From contig NZ_FXWJ01000003.1 in the NCBI RefSeq assembly GCF_900177795.1, positions 310,001 to 374,000 on the forward strand: DNA of 64,000 nucleotides. The letters run 5' to 3'. This document shows positions 25,065 through 32,906 of the stretch, piece by piece. The stretch's first letter is position 1; each line of letters begins with the position of its first letter. Origin of the DNA: Plantibacter elymi (nom. nud.) (GTDB taxonomy: Bacteria; Actinomycetota; Actinomycetes; Actinomycetales; Microbacteriaceae). A program made the translations under genes and the position numbers. The notes below the pieces were generated by a model that was not told the DNA's origin, ran no database searches, and saw only the letters and a program-made list of their open reading frames with translations.

Positions 25065-26252
25065 CTAGGAGAGTTTGGCCACCGCGTCGTACACGCGGTC
25101 GATACCGGCGTGGACCGGGAAGTGGTGGTTGCCCACGAAGAGCCCGTCCTCGTGGATCTTGTCGGCGGCGGGGAGTTCAGCCGGGACCTTCGCGTCGAGG
25201 TACTTCATGACCGGGTTCTTCGTGAAGTTGCCCGCCACGATGGGCCGTGACTCGATCCCCTCGGCAGCGAACGCCCGCACGACCTCCTTGCGTCGGCCGG
25301 CGAGCGCGCCCTCGAGCACGAGGGAGAAGCCGAACCAGCTGCTCTCGCCCTGCTCGCGCTGGATGCGCACGGAGTCGAGGTCGGCGAAGCGTTCCGTCCA
25401 GTACACGGCGTTCTCGCGACGACCGGCGATGAGCGATGGGACCTTCTGGATCTGCTCGATGCCGATCGCGCCGGACATCTCGAGCGGACGGACGTTGTAG
25501 CCGGGAAGGACGAAGCGGAAGAGGTCGTCCCACTCGTCGCCCGACTTGTCGTGCACGGCGTTCTGCTCGGGGAGTCCGCGCGTCCAGCCGTGGGCCCGCA
25601 GCGAGATGAGCATCTGCGCCGTGGCCTCGTCGTCCGTCAGGATCATCCCACCCTCCATCGTCGAGATGTGGTGGGAGAAGAAGGCGCTGAACGTGCCCAT
25701 CGCGCCGACCGTGCCGGCGAACCGACCGTCGTCCTTCGCGCCGAGCGACTCGCAGTTGTCCTCCAACAGGAGGAGACCGTGACGTTCGGCGAGCGCCGTG
25801 AGCGCCGCGAAGTCGTTCGGGTTGCCAAGGAGGTTGACCGCGAAGATCGCCTTGGTGCGCGGGGTGATTGCGGCCTCGGCGAGCGAGAGGTCCAGGTTGA
25901 GCGTGTCGACGTCGATGTCGACGAAGCTCGGGATGAGGCCGTACTGCTGGAGCGGGTAGTAGGTGGTGGCCCAGGAGACGGCGGGCACCAGGACCTCGTC
26001 ACCGGCCTGCAGGTCGACCCGGTCGTCGAGGACGGCCGCCGCGATCGCGAGCAGGTTCGCGCTGGACCCCGAGTTGACCATGACGCCGAAACCGGCGCCG
26101 AACGCGGTGGCGAAGTCGCGCTCGAACTGCGCGACGAGCGGCCCCATGGTGAAGCGGCCGCTGTCGACGACGCGCTGGATGGCGGCGTATTCCGCGGCAT
26201 CCCAGGAGGACGTGGCGAGGGGGAAACCGGAGTCGAAGGTGTCGTCGGTCAT
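25065..26252 (-). CDS. colD: GDP-4-keto-6-deoxy-D-mannose 3-dehydratase (ColD-like)
   Basis: This 395-residue PLP enzyme has the DegT/AHBA fold. The catalytic lysine of aminotransferases is replaced by histidine: the segment FFSHHISTMEGG places His194 where the neighbouring family member at 38823 has Lys179 (FYATKNITTAEGG). Histidine at this site is the known hallmark of ColD (His188 in the E. coli enzyme), which removes the 3-hydroxyl of GDP-4-keto-6-deoxymannose instead of transferring an amino group to C4. RfbH-type dehydratases also have His, but they need an Fe-S cysteine motif, which is absent here. The length fits ColD (~388). It is coupled by an ATGA overlap to the colC-like gene. Confidence 0.85.
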   Translation of the reverse strand: MTDDTFDSGFPLATSSWDAAEYAAIQRVVDSGRFTMGPLVAQFERDFATAFGAGFGVMVNSGSSANLLAIAAAVLDDRVDLQAGDEVLVPAVSWATTYYPLQQYGLIPSFVDIDVDTLNLDLSLAEAAITPRTKAIFAVNLLGNPNDFAALTALAERHGLLLLEDNCESLGAKDDGRFAGTVGAMGTFSAFFSHHISTMEGGMILTDDEATAQMLISLRAHGWTRGLPEQNAVHDKSGDEWDDLFRFVLPGYNVRPLEMSGAIGIEQIQKVPSLIAGRRENAVYWTERFADLDSVRIQREQGESSWFGFSLVLEGALAGRRKEVVRAFAAEGIESRPIVAGNFTKNPVMKYLDAKVPAELPAADKIHEDGLFVGNHHFPVHAGIDRVYDAVAKLS

Positions 26253-27184
26253 GCTGTCTGTGGCTCCTGAGCTGCGAGGTAGGCGTGGTAGCTCGCGGCG
26301 ACGCCGGCCGCGAGCGGGGTGGTGGGGTTCCAGCCGAGCGCGCGGGCGGCGGCGGAGTCGAGCAGGCGCTGGTGCACGCCGGACGGCTTGGTGGCGTCGT
26401 ACCGGAAGCGACCGGTGAAGCCGACGGCGCGACCGGCTGCTTCGTAGTACTCGGTGATGCTGTGGTCGACACCAGGCCCGAGGTTGAGCGTGACGGGCCA
26501 CGCGTCGAGTGAGCCGAGCTGCGTGACGAGCCACGCCGCGAGGTCGGGCGTGTAGGTGAACTCCCGTCGGGCGGTGCCGTCGCCCCAGACCTCGACCTCG
26601 TCGGAGCCGCCGGTGACTGCGGCATGGACTTTGCCGAGCGCCGCGGCGATGAGGTGTGCCTGCCCGTGCGTGTAGTCGTCGCCCGGGCCGTAGAGGTTCG
26701 ACGGCACTGCTGCGCGATAGGCGAAGCCATACTGACGACTGGCGTACTCGCAGAGCTTCGTCCCGGCGATCTTCGCGAGCGCATATCCCTCGTTCGCGCC
26801 CTCCAGTGTGCCGCTGAGGAGCGCGTCCTCACCGATCGGCTGTGGGAGCCCCTCGGGGTAGATCGCCGCGCTCGACACGTAGAGCAGCTCGGGGACACCG
26901 GCGTCGATCGCGCCTCGGATGACCGAGGTGTCGATCAGGAGGTTGTCGAGCAGGAAGTCGGTGGGGCGCTGCAGCTTCGCCTGGATGCCGGCGACCTTCG
27001 CTGCGGTGTGCACGATCGCGTCCGGCGCCGTCCGACCGATGAGGGCTGCGACGGCGGCGCGATCGGTGAGGTCGGCGTCCGCGCGCGTCGCCACGATCAG
27101 TTCGTCGGCGGCGCGGAGCGTGGGCCAGACCTCGGCGATGCTCGAACCGAGCATGCCGGCACCACCGGTGAGGAGGACGCGCAC
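26249..27184 (-). CDS. NAD(P)-dependent epimerase/reductase, GDP-L-colitose (or L-fucose) synthase-like
   Basis: This 311-residue SDR resembles GDP-L-fucose synthase and its ColC relatives. It has LLTGGAGMLGSSIAEVW at the N-terminus, HTAAKVAGIQAKLQRPTDFLLDN (the family A-x-V-x-G-I motif), SSAAIYP, the catalytic YALAK Tyr/Lys pair, and SNLYGPGDDY. These enzymes epimerise C5 (and C3 in fucose synthase) and reduce C4. Position directly between gmd and the colD-like dehydratase makes GDP-colitose synthase (ColC) the most coherent assignment; sequence alone does not separate it from fucose synthase. Start is GTG 27184, 5 nt after the gmd stop. Confidence 0.8.
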   Translation of the reverse strand: MRVLLTGGAGMLGSSIAEVWPTLRAADELIVATRADADLTDRAAVAALIGRTAPDAIVHTAAKVAGIQAKLQRPTDFLLDNLLIDTSVIRGAIDAGVPELLYVSSAAIYPEGLPQPIGEDALLSGTLEGANEGYALAKIAGTKLCEYASRQYGFAYRAAVPSNLYGPGDDYTHGQAHLIAAALGKVHAAVTGGSDEVEVWGDGTARREFTYTPDLAAWLVTQLGSLDAWPVTLNLGPGVDHSITEYYEAAGRAVGFTGRFRYDATKPSGVHQRLLDSAAARALGWNPTTPLAAGVAASYHAYLAAQEPQTA

Positions 27185-27189
27185 CGCGC

Positions 27190-28239
27190 CTAGACCTCCG
27201 CGGTGTCGATGTAGGGCTTGCCCGACGCCTCGAGTTCGGCGACGTCGGAGTCGACCATGATCTGCGCGAGCCGCGGCGGGAGCACCTTCGGGGTCCAGCC
27301 GAGGACGGACTCGGCCTTCGCGTAGTCGCCGATCAGCGCGTCGACCTCGGTGGGGCGGAGGTAGCGCTCGTCGAACTTGACGTACTGCTCCCAGTCGAGG
27401 TCGAGCCGCTCGAAGGAGAACTGCAGGAAGTCCTTGACCGTGTACGCCGTGTTGGTGGCGAGCACGAAGTCGGTCGGCTCGTCGGCCTGCAGCATCCGCC
27501 ACATGCCCTCGACGTAGTCGGGCGCGTAGCCCCAGTCTCGGACGGCGTCGAGGTTGCCCATGTAGAGGAAGTCCTGCCGACCGGCGGCGATCCGCGCAGC
27601 GGCGCGCGTGATCTTGCGGGTCACGAAAGTGCCACCGCGTCGCGGCGACTCGTGGTTGAACAGGATGCCGTTGACCGCGAACATGCCGTAGGCCTCGCGG
27701 TAGTTCCGGGTGATCCAGTAGGAGTAGACCTTCGCGACGCCGTAGGGCGAACGCGGGTAGAAGGGGGTCTCCTCGTTCTGCGGCGGCGGCGTCGCACCGA
27801 ACATCTCGGAGCTCGAGGCCTGGTAGAAGCGGCAGTGCAGACCGATCTGGCGGATGGCCTCGAGCAACCGGACCGTCCCGATGCCGGTCGTGTCGCCCGT
27901 GTACTCGGGCTCGTCGAAGCTCACGCGCACGTGCGACTGGGCGGCGAGGTTGTAGACCTCGTCGGGCTGGATCTCCGCGAGCAGGGTCGCCAGGCGCGAA
28001 CCGTCGGCCAGGTCGGCGAAGTGCAACTGGAGCCGGGGCGAGCCGTCGTGGGTCGCCTCGGGGTCGTAGATGTGGTCGATCCGCCCGGTGTTGAAGGTCG
28101 ACGCACGACGCACGAAGCCGTGTACCTCGTACCCCTTCGACAGGAGGAGTTCTGCGAGGTAGCTGCCGTCCTGACCGGTGATACCGGTGATGACGGCTTT
28201 CTTGATGGGGGTCTGGGTCACGGGGTGCTGCTCCGTCAT
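27190..28239 (-). CDS. gmd: GDP-mannose 4,6-dehydratase
   Basis: This 349-residue extended SDR converts GDP-D-mannose to GDP-4-keto-6-deoxy-D-mannose. It has [18 protein letters not shown] at residues ~14-31, the family motifs [20 protein letters not shown] and [30 protein letters not shown] (Ser/Glu/Tyr/Lys catalytic set), and [17 protein letters not shown]. Start ATG 28239 is chosen since GGAGCGG precedes it. It is first in the order gmd, colC-like, colD-like on the minus strand. GDP-mannose would come from mannose 6-phosphate made by ManA; manB and manC must be elsewhere. Confidence 0.95.
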   Translation of the reverse strand: MTEQHPVTQTPIKKAVITGITGQDGSYLAELLLSKGYEVHGFVRRASTFNTGRIDHIYDPEATHDGSPRLQLHFADLADGSRLATLLAEIQPDEVYNLAAQSHVRVSFDEPEYTGDTTGIGTVRLLEAIRQIGLHCRFYQASSSEMFGATPPPQNEETPFYPRSPYGVAKVYSYWITRNYREAYGMFAVNGILFNHESPRRGGTFVTRKITRAAARIAAGRQDFLYMGNLDAVRDWGYAPDYVEGMWRMLQADEPTDFVLATNTAYTVKDFLQFSFERLDLDWEQYVKFDERYLRPTEVDALIGDYAKAESVLGWTPKVLPPRLAQIMVDSDVAELEASGKPYIDTAEV

Positions 28240-28345
28240 GGGGTCCGCTCCGGATCGCTTCGCGCTGATCCTCGGTGAATGGTTCGTTCCTCTGCTGAGG
28301 CACATCGACCCGCCCGAGCTTACCCGAGCACCCCTCACCCACCGC

Positions 28346-28351
28346 TATGCT
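28346..28351 (+). promoter_or_regulatory. -10 box of probable leaderless promoter, GT4 copy B
   Basis: TATGCT ends 8 nt before the GTG at 28360, the same geometry as at copy A (20380). Confidence 0.5.
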
Positions 28352-28359
28352 CGGCTCTC

Positions 28360-29472
28360 GTGCCTCTGCTTGCCGTCGATCTCCTGTCCTTCACCGGGAC
28401 GAAGGGCGGCATGGAGACCTACACCCGTGAGCTCTACCGAGCAGTCGGTCCGCAGGCTGCGGAATTCGACCTCGTCGGTCTGGCCAGCGCGGAGGCGATG
28501 CTGGGCGATCTCTCCTGGTTCCCCGGCGAGATCGTCCCCACCGGGATCAGCGGCGAGAACCGTTTCGTGTGGGCGGCCGGCGAACTCTGGCGGATCGCCG
28601 GGATCGCGAGGAAGCACGGAGCGGACGTCATCCACGCGCCCGCGACACTCGGGCCGGCTCGCTCCGCGCTCCCCCTCGTGGTCACCATGCACGACCTGCT
28701 GTACTGGAGCCACCCGGACCTGATGTCGACGCCCTTCTACACCGGGCCGGTGAAGTGGATGGAGCGTCGGGTCTCGCGGGCGGCCTCCCGCATCATCACG
28801 ATCAGTGAGGTCTCGAAGGCGGAGATCGTCAAGTACCTCGGGACCGACCCGGACCTGATCGACGTCATCCCGCTGGCCGCGTCGACACCGTGGACGGCCA
28901 CCCGGGAACCGGATCGCGAGCACCCGTTCATCCTCGCCACGGGCAACCGCCGCCCGCACAAGAACTACGAAGGATTGATCCGAGCGCTCGCCCTCGTCGA
29001 GGAACGGGTGCGCCCGCGTCTCGTCGTGACCGGCAGTCACGGGCTCGACGATCCGCTGCGGGCCGTCGTCGCCGAACTCGGCCTGGAGCGGTTCGTGGAG
29101 CTGCGGTCCTGGCTGTCCCCGGAGGAGCTGGGTGAGCTCTACCGCACGACGACCGCTCTGGCCGTGCCCTCGTTCGCCGAAGGGTTCAGCCTGCCGCCGC
29201 TCGAGGCGATGCTCAGCGGCGTTCCGGTGCTCGTGAGTGACATCGACGTCCACCGGGAGGTGTGCGGTGATGCAGCGTTGTTCGTCGATCCCCACGACCT
29301 CGCGTCGATCGCGGCCGGTCTCCGCACCCTGGCGACCGACCCAGCCGAGGTGACGAGCCTCACCGAGCGCGGGCGGGCGAGAGCAGCCGCCTTCAGCTGG
29401 GCGTCGACCGCCGAGCGCACGCTCGATGCGTTCCGTGCTGCGCTCGACCCGACGGCGGCGCGACCCCGCTGA
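28360..29472 (+). CDS. Glycosyltransferase family 4, copy B of a flanking paralog pair
   Basis: This 370-residue GT-B enzyme starts at GTG (VPLLAVDLLSFTGTKGG). It shares with the gene at 20394 the segments GTKGGMETY, WFPGE, TGISGENRF, HAPATLGPARS and TGNRRPHKN, as well as the C-terminal SFAEGFSLPPLEAMLSGVPVL with the E-x7-E motif. The two copies also share long stretches of near-identical DNA, for example caccgggacgaagggcggca. It is divergent from gmd. One or both may transfer the colitose-type sugar, but this is only an inference from position. Confidence 0.88.
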   Translation: MPLLAVDLLSFTGTKGGMETYTRELYRAVGPQAAEFDLVGLASAEAMLGDLSWFPGEIVPTGISGENRFVWAAGELWRIAGIARKHGADVIHAPATLGPARSALPLVVTMHDLLYWSHPDLMSTPFYTGPVKWMERRVSRAASRIITISEVSKAEIVKYLGTDPDLIDVIPLAASTPWTATREPDREHPFILATGNRRPHKNYEGLIRALALVEERVRPRLVVTGSHGLDDPLRAVVAELGLERFVELRSWLSPEELGELYRTTTALAVPSFAEGFSLPPLEAMLSGVPVLVSDIDVHREVCGDAALFVDPHDLASIAAGLRTLATDPAEVTSLTERGRARAAAFSWASTAERTLDAFRAALDPTAARPR

Positions 29473-29525
29473 ACCGCGATCGGGCGCTCACGGCCCGGCG
29501 ATCTCGGCCGCCGGAGGAAGCTTGC

Positions 29526-29531
29526 TAGCGT
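29526..29531 (+). promoter_or_regulatory. -10 box of probable leaderless promoter, GT2 gene
   Basis: TAGCGT ends 6 nt before the GTG at 29538. Confidence 0.5.
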
Positions 29532-29537
29532 AGCCGG

Positions 29538-30425
29538 GTGACGCTCGACATCATGATGCCCTTCTACGGCCGCTTCGACCACTTCCAGGCGGCGGTGGAG
29601 AGCGTGCTCGCGCAGTCCGACCCCGACTGGACGCTGACGATCGTCGACGACGTCTATCCGGACCTCGCTCCCGGCGAATGGGCCGTCGCCCTCGGTGACC
29701 CGCGCATCACCTACCTCCGGAACGAGGTGAACCTGCGCCCCTCGAAGAACTACCGCAAGTGCGTGAGCCTCATGACGGGCGAGTTCTCCGTCATCATGGG
29801 CTGTGACGACGTGATGCTGCCGAACTACGTCCGTCGCGTGCGCGAGCTCATCGCCGAGCACCCCGACGCCTCGATCATCCAGCCCGGCGTGTCCGTCATC
29901 GACGAACACGGCACCCCGTCCAGTCCGCTCGCCGATCGGATCAAGGCGATGTACCGGTTCTCCGGCACGGGAGCCCGCGAGTACCGGGGCGAGCAGCTCG
30001 CCACGAGCCTGCTCCGCGGCAACTGGACCTACTTCCCGTCGCTCGTCTGGCGGGTCGAGGCGCTCCGGAAGCACCAGTTCCGGCTCGACCTCGACGTCGT
30101 GCAGGACCTCGCGATGCTCCTCGAGATCACGAAGGACGGCGGGAGCCTCGTCCTCGACGACGAGATCTGCTTCGCCTACCGGAGACACTCCCAGAGTGTG
30201 TCCGCGGTCACCGGACCGGACGGATCGAAGTTCCGGCAGGAGCGGACCCTGTTCGCCGAAGCGCGACGCGATCTCACCGCGCTGGGATGGAAGCGCGCGG
30301 CCCGAGCGGCCGCGAACCACTGGACCTCGCGTGCCAACGCGCTCAGCGAGCTGCCGGCGGCGTTGCGGTCCCGCAACGCCGCAGGGCGTCGAGCCCTGCT
30401 CGAGCACGTGTTCGCCAGGGTCTGA
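29538..30425 (+). CDS. Glycosyltransferase family 2
   Basis: This 295-residue GT-A enzyme has DIMMPFYGRFDHFQAAVESVL, LTIVDDVYPDLAP, the metal-binding GCDDVMLPNYV, and WTYFPSLVWRVEAL followed by VQDLAMLLEI in the acceptor half. The C-terminal ~60 residues are basic and helical, likely for membrane association. The start GTG 29538 stands 6 nt after a TAGCGT box. Donor and linkage are unknown. Confidence 0.87.
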   Translation: MTLDIMMPFYGRFDHFQAAVESVLAQSDPDWTLTIVDDVYPDLAPGEWAVALGDPRITYLRNEVNLRPSKNYRKCVSLMTGEFSVIMGCDDVMLPNYVRRVRELIAEHPDASIIQPGVSVIDEHGTPSSPLADRIKAMYRFSGTGAREYRGEQLATSLLRGNWTYFPSLVWRVEALRKHQFRLDLDVVQDLAMLLEITKDGGSLVLDDEICFAYRRHSQSVSAVTGPDGSKFRQERTLFAEARRDLTALGWKRAARAAANHWTSRANALSELPAALRSRNAAGRRALLEHVFARV

Positions 30426-30468
30426 CCGCCCCACGCCCCACCTCCCGAGCGCTCCGCCCTCCGATTGC

Positions 30469-30474
30469 TAGGAT
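30469..30474 (+). promoter_or_regulatory. -10 box of probable leaderless promoter, DPM1-like gene
   Basis: TAGGAT ends 7 nt before the ATG at 30482, supporting that start over upstream in-frame alternatives. Confidence 0.5.
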
Positions 30475-30481
30475 TCCGCAC

Positions 30482-31219
30482 ATGACGACCTCCCTCGCCG
30501 GCACCCTCATCGTCATGCCGGCACTCAACGAGGAAGCCTCTGTGGCGGCGGTCGTCCGCGAGGTCCACGAGAAGCTCCCCGGGGTCGCCGTGCTGGTCGT
30601 CAACGACGGCTCGACCGACGCCACCACGACCGAAGCGCGTGCCGCGGGCGCGATCGTCGCCGAACTCCCCTTCAACCTCGGGGTCGGCGGCGCGATGCGC
30701 GCGGGGTTCAAGTACGCGCTCGCCCACGGCTACCGCAACGTCGTGCAGGTCGACTCGGACGGCCAGCACGACCCCGCCGGGGTCGTCCGCCTGGTCGAGG
30801 AGCTCCAGTCCGCCGACCTCGTCCTCGGCGCACGCTTCGCCGGCGAGGGCGATTACGAGGTCCGGGGTCCCCGGAGGTGGGCGATGGTCGTGCTGTCCGG
30901 CGCTCTGAGCGGCGTCGCCAGGACGAAGCTCACCGACACCACCAGCGGATTCCGTGCCACGGGCCCTCGTGCCGTCCGCCTCTTCGCGGAGCACTACCCG
31001 GCCGAGTACCTCGGTGACACCATCGAGTCGCTCGTGATCGCCGCACGCGCCGGCTGCGTCATCCGGCAGGTGCCCGTCGCCATGCGTCCGCGCGCCGGTG
31101 GCACTCCTTCGCACAATCCGTTCAAGGCTGCCCGCTACCTCGCCCGGGCCGGTCTCGCGCTCGTCTTCGCGCTGATCCGACCACCCGTCGCGCTCCACGA
31201 AGGGGTGGTGACGGCGTGA
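30482..31219 (+). CDS. Glycosyltransferase family 2, polyprenyl-phosphate glycosyltransferase type
   Basis: This 245-residue GT-A enzyme is of the dolichyl/polyprenyl-phosphate mannose synthase type. It has VMPALNEEASVAAVV, VLVVNDGSTDAT, NLGVGGAMRAGFKYAL, the metal-binding VQVDSDGQHDP, and the TSGFRATG and EYLGDTIESLV segments of DPM1-like enzymes. It would load a sugar on undecaprenyl phosphate at the cytoplasmic face. It overlaps the following DUF2304 gene by four bases, a frequent partnership, and lacks its own C-terminal membrane helices, so the partner may anchor it. Confidence 0.85.
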   Translation: MTTSLAGTLIVMPALNEEASVAAVVREVHEKLPGVAVLVVNDGSTDATTTEARAAGAIVAELPFNLGVGGAMRAGFKYALAHGYRNVVQVDSDGQHDPAGVVRLVEELQSADLVLGARFAGEGDYEVRGPRRWAMVVLSGALSGVARTKLTDTTSGFRATGPRAVRLFAEHYPAEYLGDTIESLVIAARAGCVIRQVPVAMRPRAGGTPSHNPFKAARYLARAGLALVFALIRPPVALHEGVVTA

Positions 31220-31602
31220 TCCCCATCGGCACGTACATCCTCGGCATCGTCGCGGCCCTGTTCACGCTCGGCCTCGTCGTCGAGATGCTCCGTCGGCGCC
31301 AGCTCCGCGAACGCCATGCGATCTGGTGGCTGATCGCGGGCCTGCTCGCACTCGTCATCGGTGTCTTCCCGCAGGTCCTCGTGTGGGCAGCCGGCGTGAT
31401 CGGCGTCGAGATCCCGACGAACCTGGTCTTCTTCGTCAGCATCCTCATCCTCTTCCTCGTCAGCATCCAGCACAGCTCGGAACTCACGACGCTGGAGAAC
31501 CGCAGCCGCACCCTCGCCGAAGAGGTCGCGCTGCAGGACCTCCGCATCCGCACACTGGAGCAGCGGCTGGCCGACACGCGTCGAGGCGACCGCTCCTCCT
31601 GA
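31216..31602 (+). CDS. DUF2304 membrane protein
   Basis: This 128-residue protein has three hydrophobic segments (about residues 5-22, 35-60 and 68-83) with RRRQLRERHAIWWLIAGLLAL between the first two, followed by a coiled-coil-like C-terminus (LENRSRTLAEEVALQDLRIRTLEQRL). This matches the DUF2304 family, found beside DPM1-like GT2 genes in actinobacteria. It starts at GTG 31216, inside the stop of the GT2 gene. A scaffold or anchor role for the GT2 is inferred, not shown. Confidence 0.8.
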   Translation: MIPIGTYILGIVAALFTLGLVVEMLRRRQLRERHAIWWLIAGLLALVIGVFPQVLVWAAGVIGVEIPTNLVFFVSILILFLVSIQHSSELTTLENRSRTLAEEVALQDLRIRTLEQRLADTRRGDRSS

Positions 31603-31612
31603 GGCCGACGGT

Positions 31613-32902
31613 TCAGGCAGACGGCGGCACCGGCGGGGCGTCCGCTCCGGCGACGTCCGCCCTCGGCGGTCGGAACAGGGCCGCGCCCTGCAGCAGGAGT
31701 CCCGCGGCCGGGCCGATGGTCAGCGCCAGGATCGTCCGCTCGTGCAGGCCGAGGGGAAGGAGCAGCACTCCCACCGTCACGACGGCGGCGAGGATCCAAC
31801 CACCCGCGAACGCTCCGTGCTGTGCGCGGGACAGGGTGGCGGCACCGGTCACGCAGAGCACGCCGACGAGGCCGGCGGTCGCGACGAGCAGGCCGATCGT
31901 GCCGCCCGCCAGAACGTCGGAACGTCCGAAGAGGACCGAGAGCGCCCAGGGACCGAGCCACCAGGCGAGGAGCGCGAGGAGTCCTGCACCGATGAGGACG
32001 AGCGCGGAGAGTCTGGCTACCCAGCCGAGGACCGCGTCGGCATGGGATCGGAACACCACCACGAGGTAGCTCTGCAGCGCGAGGACGACGATGACGATCG
32101 GTGCGCGAGTGAGGGTGATCGCGTACGTCAGCGAGCCGAACGCGTCCGGCGACACCGTGTCGCCAGTGGCCTGGATCATCAGCGGGAGACCACTGACCAT
32201 GACGCCGGTCGCCGCGGCCGCGACGACGGTGCGCAGCACGTTCCAGCTGAGTTCCCTCGGTCCGACGTCGACGGCGAACCGCCCCACGACCCCGCGGCGG
32301 ATGAACAGCCAGAGGACGAGCGGGGTGATGGCGAAGGGCAGGGCCACGCCCCAGGCGAGGACGGCGGTGTCGGTCGTGACCAGGAGCAGGCCGCCGACGA
32401 GCGCGAATCGGAGGACGCCGTCGATCACGGTCATCGCGGCCGCTGCGACCCAGAACGACAGCCCGTACAGCACGCCGGACACGGCTGCCACCACCAGGTA
32501 GGCGGAGACGCCGAGGACGAGTGGTGGCACGAGCGCCCAACCCTCGTCGGGGAACACCGCGCCGACCCAGATCCAGGCCGAACCGGCGAGGATCGCCGCC
32601 ACCCCGACCACCGCCACGAGGGTGAAGTTGCGCACCACCGGGGCTCGTCGGGTCTCGCCGGGACCAGCCCCGGATCGGTCGACCGGGTGCGTCGCACGGG
32701 CGATCTCCTGCTGTGCGCCGGACAACGCGCTGACGAGGAGGTAGAGCGCCGACCAGAAGACCGCGAACGAGGCGTAGGCGGCGGTCCCGAGCGCCACCCC
32801 GGTGACGATCTGCAGCAGGTACCCCGCTCCCCCACCGACGGCGGTGGCCAGCAGGATCAGGACGGCGCCGTTCGGCCCGCGGCGCGCGACCTCGGGAGGC
32901 AC
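31613..32902 (-). CDS. Second Wzx-like polysaccharide flippase or related MOP-family protein
   Basis: This 429-residue membrane protein has about twelve hydrophobic segments in the MOP-family pattern (AVGGGAGYLLQIVTGVALGTAAYASFAVFW at the N-terminus; TYAITLTRAPIVIVVLALQSYLVVVF in the middle). Start is GTG 32902, 5 nt after the stop of the upstream epimerase gene, so the two are co-transcribed. It probably flips a lipid-linked sugar or repeat unit different from that served by the flippase at 18054. Similarity between the two flippases is low by eye. Confidence 0.78.
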   Translation of the reverse strand: MPPEVARRGPNGAVLILLATAVGGGAGYLLQIVTGVALGTAAYASFAVFWSALYLLVSALSGAQQEIARATHPVDRSGAGPGETRRAPVVRNFTLVAVVGVAAILAGSAWIWVGAVFPDEGWALVPPLVLGVSAYLVVAAVSGVLYGLSFWVAAAAMTVIDGVLRFALVGGLLLVTTDTAVLAWGVALPFAITPLVLWLFIRRGVVGRFAVDVGPRELSWNVLRTVVAAAATGVMVSGLPLMIQATGDTVSPDAFGSLTYAITLTRAPIVIVVLALQSYLVVVFRSHADAVLGWVARLSALVLIGAGLLALLAWWLGPWALSVLFGRSDVLAGGTIGLLVATAGLVGVLCVTGAATLSRAQHGAFAGGWILAAVVTVGVLLLPLGLHERTILALTIGPAAGLLLQGAALFRPPRADVAGADAPPVPPSA

Positions 32903-32906
32903 GTCC

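Noticed and set aside
25065-26252. Reading the DegT-fold enzyme as GDP-perosamine synthase or other C4-aminotransferase
   Set aside because: The Schiff-base lysine is replaced by histidine, so it cannot work as a normal aminotransferase.
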